Below are positions 15,191-22,909 of a DNA stretch of 64,000 nucleotides, in pieces. A model generated the notes under the pieces. It was given only the letters and a program-made list of their open reading frames with translations. It was not told the DNA's origin and ran no database searches. The translations under genes were made by a program, and so were the position numbers. How positions within the stretch are numbered: the stretch's first letter is position 1; every line of letters begins with the position of its first letter. The stretch covers positions 1-64,000 of the forward strand of contig ONSU01000003.1 in assembly GCA_900320545.1 (NCBI GenBank), read 5' to 3'. The stretch is from an uncultured Bacteroidales bacterium. Lineage in GTDB: Bacteria; Bacteroidota; Bacteroidia; Bacteroidales; UBA932.

Positions 15191-15658
15191 GCGACTTAAC
15201 CCTGCCCACAGGAACGGTATGGGAGCATTTGGGGGCCTAAATGCGACTTAACCCCGCACGCAGGAATGGTATGGCAGCATTTTGAGGCCCGAATGCGACT
15301 AAACCCCGCCCACAGGAACGGTATGGCAGCATTTCGAGGCCGAAATGCGACTTAACCCCGCCCGCAAGAACGGTATGGCAGCATTTCGAGGCCGAAATGC
15401 GACTTAACCCCGCCCACAGGAATGGTATGGCAGCATTTTGAGGCCAGAATGCGACTTAACCCCGCACGCAGGAATGGTATGGCAGCGTTTCGGGGCCTAA
15501 ATGCGACTCAACCCCGCCAGCAGGAACGGTATGGCAGCATTTCGAGGCCAGAATGCGACTTATCCCCTTCCACAGGTACGGTATGGAAGCATTTCGGGGC
15601 CAGAATGCGACTTAACCCCGCCCGCAGGAACGGTATGGAAGCATTTCGGGGCCTAAAT
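15191..15658. repeat. Nine tandem copies of a 52-bp repeat
   Basis: Units begin at 15191, 15243, 15295, 15347, 15399, 15451, 15503, 15555 and 15607; a tenth unit start is truncated at 15659. The period is exactly 52 bp. Each unit holds a conserved GCGACTTAACCCCGC, a GGTATGG block, and a short hairpin of the form GCATTTCG-AGGC-CGAAATGC. Variant bases in the hairpin arms often keep pairing (A-T to G-U or T-A). Since 52 is not a multiple of 3, reading frames across the array are not meaningful. The stretch 15107-15190 between the terminator and the array shows nothing recognisable. Confidence 0.95.
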
Positions 15659-15685
15659 GCGCAGTGAGACCGGCATTCAAGGCGC

Positions 15686-16489
15686 CTACCGGTGCGAAGT
15701 GAGGGCGGCGTACAGGGCGTCGACCTGTATGCGGAGGGCGGCGGGGGTGGTGTCGTTGATGAGGAGGTAGTCGGCGCGGGAGAAGTCGGAGTGCTGGGAG
15801 GAGAGGCGGCGGCGGACGGCGTCTGCGGAGAGGTCGGGGTTGCGCGCCAGGACGCGGTCGAGGCGGACCTGCTCGGGGGCATATACCAGTACGACCGTGT
15901 CATAAAGGCCGTCGAACAGCGGTTTGTCGAGAATAATGGCCGATTCCAAGACGACGAAGGGCGGAGGAAGGTGTTTGCCGGACGGACTACTGGAGGAGGG
16001 AGCATCCTCGCCCGCCTCAGACCCCGTACCGCACGTCTCCACCTCCGTACCGAGGGCCTGTGCATCCCGCCAGGCGGTGAAGTCCGCGAGCACGGCCGGG
16101 TGCACGATGGACTCGAGCAGGGCCAGGGAGTCCGGAGATGCGAATGCTGTAGCGGAGAGGGCGGCGAAGTCCACGGCATCCACGGCGGCAGAGAGATTCC
16201 CGGGGCAGCGCCCGGGAATGACGGCAGCAGACGGCATCCCGGCAGTGGCAGGCGACACCCCGGCCGCAGGCCGCGACGCGTCGGCGGGCGCCGGCAGGGT
16301 AAAACTCCGCCCGAAGGCCGCTTCGATCCGCTGCAGGAGCGGGCCGCGATAGAGGGCCTTGGTCCGGGAGTCCGAGTCGTAAACGGGAATGCCCTTCTCC
16401 GCGAGAAGGGCACAGACCATCGATTTTCCGGAGCCGATCCCTCCGGTCACGGCCACGGTACGGAGCGGAGTATCTGCAACGGTATTCAT
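15686..16489 (-). CDS. coaE: Dephospho-CoA kinase with internal insertions
   Basis: 267 residues; phosphorylates dephospho-CoA in the last step of CoA synthesis. Seen: P-loop VTGGIGSGKS, the following YDSDSRTK, the IVHPAVL motif, VVLESAIILDK, and VYAPEQVRLDRVLARN with RRRLSSQ near the end. Typical CoaE is about 200 residues; the excess lies in two low-complexity insertions (about residues 72-110, rich in P, A and G, and about 145-178, rich in S, E and G). The first includes a palindromic repeat encoding VIPGRCPGNL. The ATG at 16489 overlaps the stop of the YbbR-like gene (ATGA), so the two are translationally coupled. Confidence 0.9.
   Translation of the reverse strand: MNTVADTPLRTVAVTGGIGSGKSMVCALLAEKGIPVYDSDSRTKALYRGPLLQRIEAAFGRSFTLPAPADASRPAAGVSPATAGMPSAAVIPGRCPGNLSAAVDAVDFAALSATAFASPDSLALLESIVHPAVLADFTAWRDAQALGTEVETCGTGSEAGEDAPSSSSPSGKHLPPPFVVLESAIILDKPLFDGLYDTVVLVYAPEQVRLDRVLARNPDLSADAVRRRLSSQHSDFSRADYLLINDTTPAALRIQVDALYAALTSHR
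16195..16222 (-). repeat. Dispersed palindromic repeat copy inside coaE
   Basis: Contains a perfect 9-bp inverted repeat, ATTCCCGGG (16196-16204) and CCCGGGAAT (16211-16219), followed by GACGG. It aligns with the copies in the aldo/keto reductase gene and upstream of recF in its outer parts (GATTCCCG ... GAATGACG). In-frame within the first CoaE insertion. Confidence 0.75.
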
Positions 16490-17451
16490 CGCATCGAGAG
16501 GCATTCGAAGACCTCCGGGAGCACCGTACAGTCGATGACGCCCTGCGGGAGCGGGTCGTGGCGCGGCGAGCACCGGCCCGACTGGGAATTCACGAAGTCC
16601 TCGTAGTCCACATAGATGCCGACCTTGCCGACGGGATCGTTGATGATCGGGAACATACACCGGAACGTCACGTCCGCCGTCGAGGGATAGATCCGCACCG
16701 ATCTCCCTTCCGGCAGCGAGCGCATCGTGACCGGCACCGAGGTCCGGATCTCGATATAGCGCGACACCGGCAGGTTATAGGTCACTTCGTCGATGGAGAA
16801 GCGCACGCCGGCGATCTTCCGGATCTTCAGAACCCCGTGCAAGTCGCGCTTGATATTGTTTACGCGAAGCGGGGTCGTGGCCACCATCGTCAGGTTGCCG
16901 ATATGCATATCGTCTCCGTAGACATACACCGAGTCCGGCTCCAGCTTGAGCGTGGAAGTCGCCATATACTGCGGCGTGAAGGTCAGTTCCTGACTGACCT
17001 CCACGGGCACTTTCTTGAAGTTTTCCTTCGGGAAGATGAATTTGAGCGTGTCCGAGATGAACGCCTCCACGCTCACGCCGTCTCCGAAAAACGGCTTCAC
17101 ATAATTGTTGAGCGTGCTCCCGTACAGGACATATTCATCCCCCTGCGAATGCCGGAGGTCCGCCTTGTCGATCATCACGTGCACTTCCCTTCTCCTGGGA
17201 AGCGACGACCGGAGGAAGTTGGAGCCCGTCGTGCGGCAGACGGCGATGACGGTGGCGGGGGTCGTCGATTCGCGGGAATGGCCGTCGATATTGCTCGAGG
17301 CGCGGATGGGAACGACGATCTGCCCGGAATACTCGAGCCCGAGGTTGTGCATCAGCCAGATGCCGAACGACAGCAGGAGAGACAGAAGAAAGAAAATCCA
17401 GTCTCTCCCGCCGAGATGGAGGGCGCGGGTTATTTTCCGGAACACCGACAC
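16486..17451 (-). CDS. YbbR-like domain protein
   Basis: 321 residues with one N-terminal membrane segment (about residues 15-38, DWIFFLLSLLLSFGIWL) and a large extracytoplasmic part built of beta-rich repeats like YbbR/CdaR domains. Firmicute YbbR proteins regulate a diadenylate cyclase; here no cyclase gene is adjacent, and in Bacteroidetes the gene commonly lies next to coaE, nusB and yajC as here. It lies between yajC (18 bases upstream) and coaE (4-base overlap), so is likely co-transcribed with both. The molecular role is unknown. Confidence 0.75.
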   Translation of the reverse strand: MSVFRKITRALHLGGRDWIFFLLSLLLSFGIWLMHNLGLEYSGQIVVPIRASSNIDGHSRESTTPATVIAVCRTTGSNFLRSSLPRRREVHVMIDKADLRHSQGDEYVLYGSTLNNYVKPFFGDGVSVEAFISDTLKFIFPKENFKKVPVEVSQELTFTPQYMATSTLKLEPDSVYVYGDDMHIGNLTMVATTPLRVNNIKRDLHGVLKIRKIAGVRFSIDEVTYNLPVSRYIEIRTSVPVTMRSLPEGRSVRIYPSTADVTFRCMFPIINDPVGKVGIYVDYEDFVNSQSGRCSPRHDPLPQGVIDCTVLPEVFECLSMR

Positions 17452-17469
17452 GGTGCGCGCAGGACAGGG

Positions 17470-17820
17470 TTAGCGCTGCTGGGGAGCGCCGGGATTCTGG
17501 ATGGCGTTCTTGTCGAAACGGATCTTGACGTCGCCGTCCACTTTCACGAGCACGGTAGGCTCATCCTCGGAGACTTCCACGATCTCGCCGTAGATGCCGC
17601 CGATGGTGACGACCTTATCACCCTTCTTGAGGCCGCTGCGATATTTCTGGAGTTCCTTCTGCTGCTTGCGCTGCGGGGCGATCATAAAGAAATACATCAC
17701 GACGAAAATCAGGGCGAGCATCACCCACATCGACCAGCCGCCGCCCATCTTGGGAGCGCCTTCCGCGGCACCGGCCGCTGCGCCGGCATCCTGAAGCAAT
17801 ACGAAAAGTAAATTGTTCAT
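17470..17820 (-). CDS. yajC: Preprotein translocase accessory subunit YajC
   Basis: 116 residues. One membrane segment (WSMWVMLALIFVVMYFFMI) is followed by the invariant APQRKQQKELQKYRSGLKKGD-type stretch and a small SH3-like domain with GDKVVTIGGIYGEI. It is a subunit of the SecDF-YajC complex in the inner membrane. The N terminus before the membrane segment is alanine-rich. It follows nusB by 12 bases on the same strand. Confidence 0.95.
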   Translation of the reverse strand: MNNLLFVLLQDAGAAAGAAEGAPKMGGGWSMWVMLALIFVVMYFFMIAPQRKQQKELQKYRSGLKKGDKVVTIGGIYGEIVEVSEDEPTVLVKVDGDVKIRFDKNAIQNPGAPQQR

Positions 17821-17832
17821 CTTATCTGATTG

Positions 17833-18762
17833 TTAATTGTTTTTCTTGATTCTTCCCTCTTCTATGAGGCGTTTGGTCAGCGCGTCCAGGAGACCGTTCA
17901 CGAACGAGCGGCTCTTGGGGGTGCTGTAGTATTTCGAGATCTCGACATATTCGTTGATCGTGACGCGGAGGGGAATTTCCGGGAAGGTCTCGGCCTCGGC
18001 CAGACCCATCGCGATGAGGACGAGGTCGGTGACGAAGAGGCGGTCGCTCTCCCACCCCGCCACGGAGGCGGAGATCATCTTATTATATTCGTCATAACGG
18101 GCGTAGGTGTTCTCCAGGAGTTTCCGGACAAATCTGGAATCTTCCTTCTCGTCCATGAAGAGGGCAGGCAGCGTCCAGCGTCCGTCTGCCTTGGCGAAGG
18201 CCTCGATGCCGCGGATGCAGACGCCGAGGGCGTAAGGGAGGTCGTCGGTCCAGCGGATGTCCCGGTCTTCGAGGATCTTCCAGAGCTCTTCGTTGTCTTC
18301 GAATTCCTCTTCGAACATCTTCCGGAAGAATTTGGCTTCCGCCTGAAGCGAAGTCTCGGGCGCCTCCATATAGGCCTTGTAATAGGGTTTGGCCTGGATG
18401 GAGTCGAAGAGATTGCGGATGAGAACGTCGTCCTGGCTCCAGTCGAGTTTGGATTTCTGGAGATAGCGCTTGAAATCGGGATCCTCCGCGAGAAGGGCCG
18501 CGGTGCGGTTTTCCGCGAAACGCATATTGGGATGGAGGTCTTCCTCGGTGGGGTTGAACTTTCCCCTCGCCGCTTCGATCCGGCGCCGGGCTTCTTCCGT
18601 CAGCGGCAGAATGATGGAGAACATATACACGTACAGATCCCGTACGGCATAAAGCGATTCATCCAGCCTCGAAACCGCTTCCTTCAGCGACAGTCCCGGA
18701 TCTTCCACACAGGAATACATCACCTTGAAAGCCTTTACCCTGAGTATACGTCTGCTAAGCAT
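17833..18762 (-). CDS. nusB: Transcription antitermination factor NusB (long Bacteroidetes form)
   Basis: 309 residues. The start MLSRRILRVKAFKVMYS and the C-terminal part with LVLIAMGLAEAETFPEIPLRVTINEYVEISK-type NusB sequence and STPKSRSFVNGLLDAL match NusB, which binds boxA RNA with NusE during rRNA transcription. Classical NusB is about 140 residues; Bacteroidetes homologues carry an extra acidic and aromatic N-terminal half, as here. First gene of a minus-strand group nusB, yajC, ybbR-like, coaE. A -7 element TATATTTG (minus strand, 18783-18790) lies 21 bases upstream. Confidence 0.93.
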   Translation of the reverse strand: MLSRRILRVKAFKVMYSCVEDPGLSLKEAVSRLDESLYAVRDLYVYMFSIILPLTEEARRRIEAARGKFNPTEEDLHPNMRFAENRTAALLAEDPDFKRYLQKSKLDWSQDDVLIRNLFDSIQAKPYYKAYMEAPETSLQAEAKFFRKMFEEEFEDNEELWKILEDRDIRWTDDLPYALGVCIRGIEAFAKADGRWTLPALFMDEKEDSRFVRKLLENTYARYDEYNKMISASVAGWESDRLFVTDLVLIAMGLAEAETFPEIPLRVTINEYVEISKYYSTPKSRSFVNGLLDALTKRLIEEGRIKKNN

Positions 18763-18779
18763 AATATTTCAAATAAATC

Positions 18780-18877
18780 GTACAAATATAACCCAAATTT
18801 GCCGGTTTTCCAATTCAGCAACAAAAATGTTGACCCTTTTCCCTCTGCTGGAAGGTTTTCCCCGGTTATATTTGTAC
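18780..18877. repeat. Inverted repeat flanking two outward-facing promoter motifs
   Basis: GTACAAATATAACC at 18780-18793 and its perfect reverse complement at 18864-18877 (14 bp), 70 bases apart. Each arm contains a TATATTTG -7 motif reading outward. Between the arms is a small hairpin (CAAC-N6-GTTG). Confidence 0.75.
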
Positions 18878-18885
18878 ACGCGACC

Positions 18886-18975
18886 CCTCAGCCGCCTGCG
18901 GCGGCAGCTCCCCCGGGGAGCGCCACCCCCACCGCCCCCTCGCCGGGGGCCCGTCGGCCTACGGCCTCCATAAAC
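18886..18975. repeat. GC-rich multi-hairpin repeat upstream of the serpin gene
   Basis: Contains consecutive perfect hairpins: GCCGCC-TGC-GGCGGC (18891-18905), GCTCCCC-C-GGGGAGC (18907-18921) and GGCC-TAC-GGCC near 18956-18966. Composition is far above the surrounding intergenic DNA. It resembles the REP-like extragenic palindromes many gut bacteria carry. Confidence 0.7.
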
Positions 18976-19010
18976 AGGAAACTCGGCTTGTAGATGTGCA
19001 CGAAATTTGC

Positions 19011-19018
19011 TATTTTTG
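19011..19018 (+). promoter_or_regulatory. Putative -7 element (TATTTTTG) for the serpin gene
   Basis: Matches TAnnTTTG, 21 bases before the ATG at 19040; a weak CTTG lies near the -33 position. It also argues against an in-frame TTG start at 19007, which would lie upstream of the likely transcript start. Confidence 0.5.
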
Positions 19019-19039
19019 TGTGTCTTTAAATTGGATACT

Positions 19040-20302
19040 ATGAAAAACATGTATGGAATTTTAGCCGCCGGGGTGCTGGCAATGGTGTCCTGCTCGATTG
19101 TGCTGGGGTGCGGGAATACGATCAACATGGACGATAACGGGAAGGATGACAATCCGCGCGTGGTACTCAGGCTGAGTGAGGCGCAGCGGCAGTTCGTTAC
19201 CGAAGGAAATGCCTTCTCGATGAATTTCCTCGACAAGGTCGCCGCCGCGGAGAGCAAGGATTTTATCCTGTCTCCCCTGTCGATGCAGTTTCTGCTGGGG
19301 ATGATCCTGGACGGGACCGGAGGACAGACCGCGGAGGAGATCGCGACGGTCCTGGGATACGGAAAGGATGAGGCGGACGCCGTCAACGACTACTGCCAGA
19401 CGATGCTCCGGCAACTTCCCGGCCTCGACAAAAAGACGAAGATTCTTATCGCCGACGCGATCTATGTCGACAAGGGATTTGACTTAAAGGAACAGTACAA
19501 GAAAACCGTTGTAAAATACTACGACGCAGCCGTCTCCAATCTGGACTTCAGCGACACGAAGGGTTCGGCGTCCATCATCAACGACTGGTGCTCCGACCAC
19601 ACCGAAGGACTCATTTCCCACATCCTGGACGAGACCTCCCCGGACATGCTCTGCTACCTGCTGAACGCCCTTTATTTCAAGAGCGGATGGGCGGTCAAAT
19701 TCAACAAGGAACTGACGGCCGACGAAAAATTCACCCGCGCAAACGGAAGCACGGCCAGCGTCCCGATGATGAAGGCCCATAAAGATCTTCGTTACGGCGA
19801 GGGCACGGCTTTCCGGGCAGTCCGCCTTCCCTACGGCAACGGCGCCTACTCGATGACCGTGCTGCTCCCGAAGGACGGGAAGAAACTCACCGACGTCACA
19901 GCTGAACTCAAAGTTTCCGACTGGAAGGCCGTCGAGAAGAAGATGTACTTCTCCGAAGTGGATCTCTGGCTTCCCCGCTTCCAGACCCAATTCGGTATCA
20001 ACCTCAATGACATCCTTTCCGACCTGGGGATGCCCTCCGCCTTCGATCCGCTCCAGGCCGACTTCACGCCGATGTCCGAAGATGCGCTCTGCCTGAGTTT
20101 CGTCCGGCAGGACGCTGTCATCAAGGTGGATGAAGAGGGCACGGAAGCCGCCGCCGTCTCCAGCGCCGGCATCATCAAGAATACTTCCGTAGGACCGTCT
20201 TCCTACGTCGTCTTCCATGCCGACCGGCCTTTCTTCTACCTCATCACCGAGGCCGACACCGGCGCCGTCCTGTTCGCGGGACGCTACGGGAATGTCAAAT
20301 AA
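19040..20302 (+). CDS. Serpin family protease inhibitor, probable lipoprotein
   Basis: 420 residues. The N terminus is signal-like with cysteines in lipobox-like positions (MVSC, VLGC), so it is probably exported and lipid-anchored. The body has the serpin fold markers: FILSPLSMQFLLGM, LLNALYFKSGW, MTVLLPKDGKKL and the C-terminal FHADRPFFYLI. The reactive-centre hinge KVDEEGTEAAAVSS fits the inhibitory consensus (small residues at P12-P9), so it should be an active inhibitor. Counting from the hinge puts the scissile bond near I-K-N-T, but the loop after it looks about two residues longer than in antithrombin, so P1 is uncertain. Bacterial serpins are sparse; gut examples target host or microbial serine or cysteine proteases. 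Confidence 0.93.
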   Translation: MKNMYGILAAGVLAMVSCSIVLGCGNTINMDDNGKDDNPRVVLRLSEAQRQFVTEGNAFSMNFLDKVAAAESKDFILSPLSMQFLLGMILDGTGGQTAEEIATVLGYGKDEADAVNDYCQTMLRQLPGLDKKTKILIADAIYVDKGFDLKEQYKKTVVKYYDAAVSNLDFSDTKGSASIINDWCSDHTEGLISHILDETSPDMLCYLLNALYFKSGWAVKFNKELTADEKFTRANGSTASVPMMKAHKDLRYGEGTAFRAVRLPYGNGAYSMTVLLPKDGKKLTDVTAELKVSDWKAVEKKMYFSEVDLWLPRFQTQFGINLNDILSDLGMPSAFDPLQADFTPMSEDALCLSFVRQDAVIKVDEEGTEAAAVSSAGIIKNTSVGPSSYVVFHADRPFFYLITEADTGAVLFAGRYGNVK

Positions 20303-20341
20303 AAAAAATCCTTATCTTTGTACGATTCAACCTTTTCGACT

Positions 20342-20785
20342 ATGTCTATCGGTAAAAAAATCTTCTGGTGGGTGCTCGTCATCCTGATTCTCGGCGGAGC
20401 GGCTTTCTGCTACGTCCGTTTCTACTATGTATTCAGCGAAGGGTACCAGACCGGCGAACTCAACCAGTTCACCCACAAGGGCTATGTATTCAAGACCTAC
20501 GAAGGCCGCCTGATCCAGACCGGCTACGGCAACAAGGGCACCTCCAGCAAGACGCCCGGCGCCGTCCAGTCCAACGTCTTCGAATTCAGCGTGGACGATC
20601 CCGCCGTGGCCGACACCCTCCTCCGCTGCACCGGCAAACGGGTCGAGCTCCACTACAAGGAATACTTCGGCCGCCTGCCCTGGAGAGGATACAACAAGCA
20701 CATCGTCGACCGCATCGGCCAGATCTACGACGAATACGAGGACAACTACAACCGCGGCCGCGACGACAGCCAGATTTATCTATGA
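20342..20785 (+). CDS. Small single-pass membrane protein, function unknown
   Basis: 147 residues: one membrane segment near the N terminus (IFWWVLVILILGGAAFCYV) and a soluble, presumably periplasmic part with YVFKTYEGRLIQTGYG and VELHYKEYFGRLPWRG. Similar proteins in Bacteroides have been labelled 6-phosphogluconate dehydrogenase in databases, but nothing here supports such an activity. A -7 element (TATCTTTG) lies just upstream near 20313-20320, and its stop overlaps the start of the DPP-IV gene by 4 bases, so the two are probably co-transcribed and translationally coupled. Confidence 0.75.
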   Translation: MSIGKKIFWWVLVILILGGAAFCYVRFYYVFSEGYQTGELNQFTHKGYVFKTYEGRLIQTGYGNKGTSSKTPGAVQSNVFEFSVDDPAVADTLLRCTGKRVELHYKEYFGRLPWRGYNKHIVDRIGQIYDEYEDNYNRGRDDSQIYL

Positions 20786-22845
20786 TACAACCCCGACGCC
20801 TTCTGCTGACCGTCACACTCCTGGCGGTCAGTTTCAGTTTGTCCAGCGCCCAGGACGGCGTGCTGAAACGGTATCCCGCCCACGCGGGCAAGCCGTTCAC
20901 GATGGAGCAGGTCATCCTCGACCGGAGTCTCTCCCCCGCCAATAATTACGCGCAGTGGGTCAGCGACACCACCTACGCCGTCTATAGCGGCAAATGGGAA
21001 GTCCGGACCGTCACCGGAGAATCCGCCCCCCTGTCCGCTCCCCTTCCCGCGGCGGCAAACGTTCCCGACGATGCGGAGAATAAGACATCCTGCGGCGACA
21101 ATATCGCCTACACGCTGGGCGGCGGCCTGTATCTCGCCACGCCCGACGGTATCCGCCCCGTCGCGGAATCCCCAGCCGACGGCATCGCGTACGGCACCTC
21201 CGTCAGCCGCAACGAATTCGGCATCGAGGGCGGCATCTTCCCCTCGCCGGACGGCACCCGGATCGCCTTCTACCGGAAGGACGAGACGAGGGTGACAAAA
21301 TTCCCCCTGCTGGACATCACCACCCGGACGGGCTCCCTCCGCGAAATCCGCTACCCGATGAACGGGATGGCCTCGGAGCGCATTTCCCTCGGCATCTATG
21401 ACATCGCCAAGGGGCGGACGGTGTACGTTCAGGTCACCGACTTCGACGACGAACGCTACCTTACTGGCATCACCTGGTCGCCGGACGGGAAATACATTTA
21501 CATCCAGGTCATTGCGCGCAGCCAGCACGAGGTGCATCTCAACATGTACCGAGCCGGCGACGGGCGTTTTGTCCGGACGCTTCTCACCGAGCGCAATGAC
21601 GCCTGGGTGGAGCCGCTGGATCCGCTGTGGCCCGTGAAGGACCGCACGGACCTGTTCATTTACCGCACGGATAACCGCGACGGCTTCCGCAACCTTTATC
21701 TCGTCGACACGCTCGGGACGGTGCGCCGTCTGACGCCCGTCGACGCGGACGTGGAGTACCTCGGCAATGACGGCCGCAGCGTGTGGTACGCTTCGGCGGA
21801 GATGTCGCCGGCGGAGCGGCAGGTTTACCGGCTGACGCTGCCGGAGGACGGATTCCGGAACGGAATGACGGGGAAGAAGGTCGGGAAGATCGGGAAGCCG
21901 GTGCGGCTGACGACGGGAGCGGGATGGCACGATGTGGCGATGAGCCCCGACTGCAAGTACTTCATTGACAATTATTCCGGCTTCACGACACCCCGGGAGG
22001 TAAGCATCTGCCGGGCCGGGGACGGCGCCAAACTGAGGCATCTTCTCTCGGCACCCGACCCCCTCGCGCAGTATGCCACGGGCGAAGTGCTTTTCGGCAC
22101 CGTCAGGAGCGCGGACGGCCGCTTCGACAACCATTATCGGCTCTACAAGCCGGTCGATTTCGATCCGGCGAAGAAATACCCCGTCATCCTCTATGTCTAC
22201 TGCGGTCCCCACGGCCAGATGGTGTACGACCGCTGGCTGGGCGGCATCCGCCTCTGGGAGATGCTGATGGCCCAGAAGGGCTATGTCGTCTACGTGCAGG
22301 ACAACCGCGGCACGCAGAATCACGGCGCCGCCTACGAAAAGGCGATCAACCGCCGCTGCGGCGCGGTCGAGATGGAAGACCAGATGGTCGGCGTCCGGAT
22401 GCTGCAGGCCCTGCCGTGGGTGGACAGGGAAAGGATCGGCGTCCACGGATGGAGTTACGGCGGATTTATGACGATCTCGCTGATGACGACGCATCCCGAC
22501 GTGTTCAAGGCCGGTGTCGCCGGCGGTCCGGTCATCGACTGGAAGTGGTACGAAGTGATGTACGGCGAACGCTATATGGACACCCCGGAGACCAACCCGG
22601 AGGGATTCGCCGCCACGAGCCTGATAAACAAGGCAAAAGACCTGAAGGGCCGCCTCCTCATCTGCCAGGGCGCCGTCGACAATACGGTCGTCTGGGAGCA
22701 CAGTCTGAGCTTCGTGCAGGAATGCGTCCGCAACCAGGTCGCGCTGGACTATTTCCCCTACCCCGTCGCCGAGCACAACGTCTTCGGCCGCGACCGCGTG
22801 CACCTGATGGACAAGGTGACCGACTATTTTGACGTTTTTCTGTAA
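20782..22845 (+). CDS. Dipeptidyl-peptidase IV-like serine peptidase (S9 family)
   Basis: 687 residues with an N-terminal signal peptide (MIQPRRLLLTVTLLAVSFSLSSAQ), so periplasmic or outer-membrane associated. The N-terminal two thirds form a beta-propeller (repeated blade pieces such as WSPDGKYIYIQV and SPDGTRIAFYR, the latter resembling the DPPIV_N start). The C-terminal hydrolase has the nucleophile serine in GWSYGG, Asp in GAVDNTV and His in AEHNV. Bacteroidales DPP-IV removes Xaa-Pro dipeptides from peptides released by other proteases. The start at 20782 lies inside the stop of the previous gene. Confidence 0.93.
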   Translation: MIQPRRLLLTVTLLAVSFSLSSAQDGVLKRYPAHAGKPFTMEQVILDRSLSPANNYAQWVSDTTYAVYSGKWEVRTVTGESAPLSAPLPAAANVPDDAENKTSCGDNIAYTLGGGLYLATPDGIRPVAESPADGIAYGTSVSRNEFGIEGGIFPSPDGTRIAFYRKDETRVTKFPLLDITTRTGSLREIRYPMNGMASERISLGIYDIAKGRTVYVQVTDFDDERYLTGITWSPDGKYIYIQVIARSQHEVHLNMYRAGDGRFVRTLLTERNDAWVEPLDPLWPVKDRTDLFIYRTDNRDGFRNLYLVDTLGTVRRLTPVDADVEYLGNDGRSVWYASAEMSPAERQVYRLTLPEDGFRNGMTGKKVGKIGKPVRLTTGAGWHDVAMSPDCKYFIDNYSGFTTPREVSICRAGDGAKLRHLLSAPDPLAQYATGEVLFGTVRSADGRFDNHYRLYKPVDFDPAKKYPVILYVYCGPHGQMVYDRWLGGIRLWEMLMAQKGYVVYVQDNRGTQNHGAAYEKAINRRCGAVEMEDQMVGVRMLQALPWVDRERIGVHGWSYGGFMTISLMTTHPDVFKAGVAGGPVIDWKWYEVMYGERYMDTPETNPEGFAATSLINKAKDLKGRLLICQGAVDNTVVWEHSLSFVQECVRNQVALDYFPYPVAEHNVFGRDRVHLMDKVTDYFDVFL

Positions 22846-22873
22846 AGTCGCATAAATAATTAAGATTTTTTAT

Positions 22874-22881
22874 TATTTTTG
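22874..22881 (+). promoter_or_regulatory. Putative -7 element (TATTTTTG) for the yitT-like gene
   Basis: TAnnTTTG match 28 bases upstream of the ATG at 22910; no clear -33 box. Confidence 0.4.
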
Positions 22882-22909
22882 CGAGGTTAATTACGGACTA
22901 TAAGCAAAA

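Noticed and set aside
15191..15658. CRISPR array.
   Set aside because: The 52-bp units are contiguous with no unique spacers, and no cas genes are present.
15422..15667. An 81-codon open frame across the tandem repeats.
   Set aside because: A 52-bp period shifts the frame each unit; the frame is a by-product of the array with no signal or family match.
16391..16411. Perfect 9-bp hairpin GCCCTTCTC / GAGAAGGGC inside coaE.
   Set aside because: It encodes the ordinary family sequence around LLAEKGIPV, so it is most likely a chance effect of codon choice and not one of the repeats.
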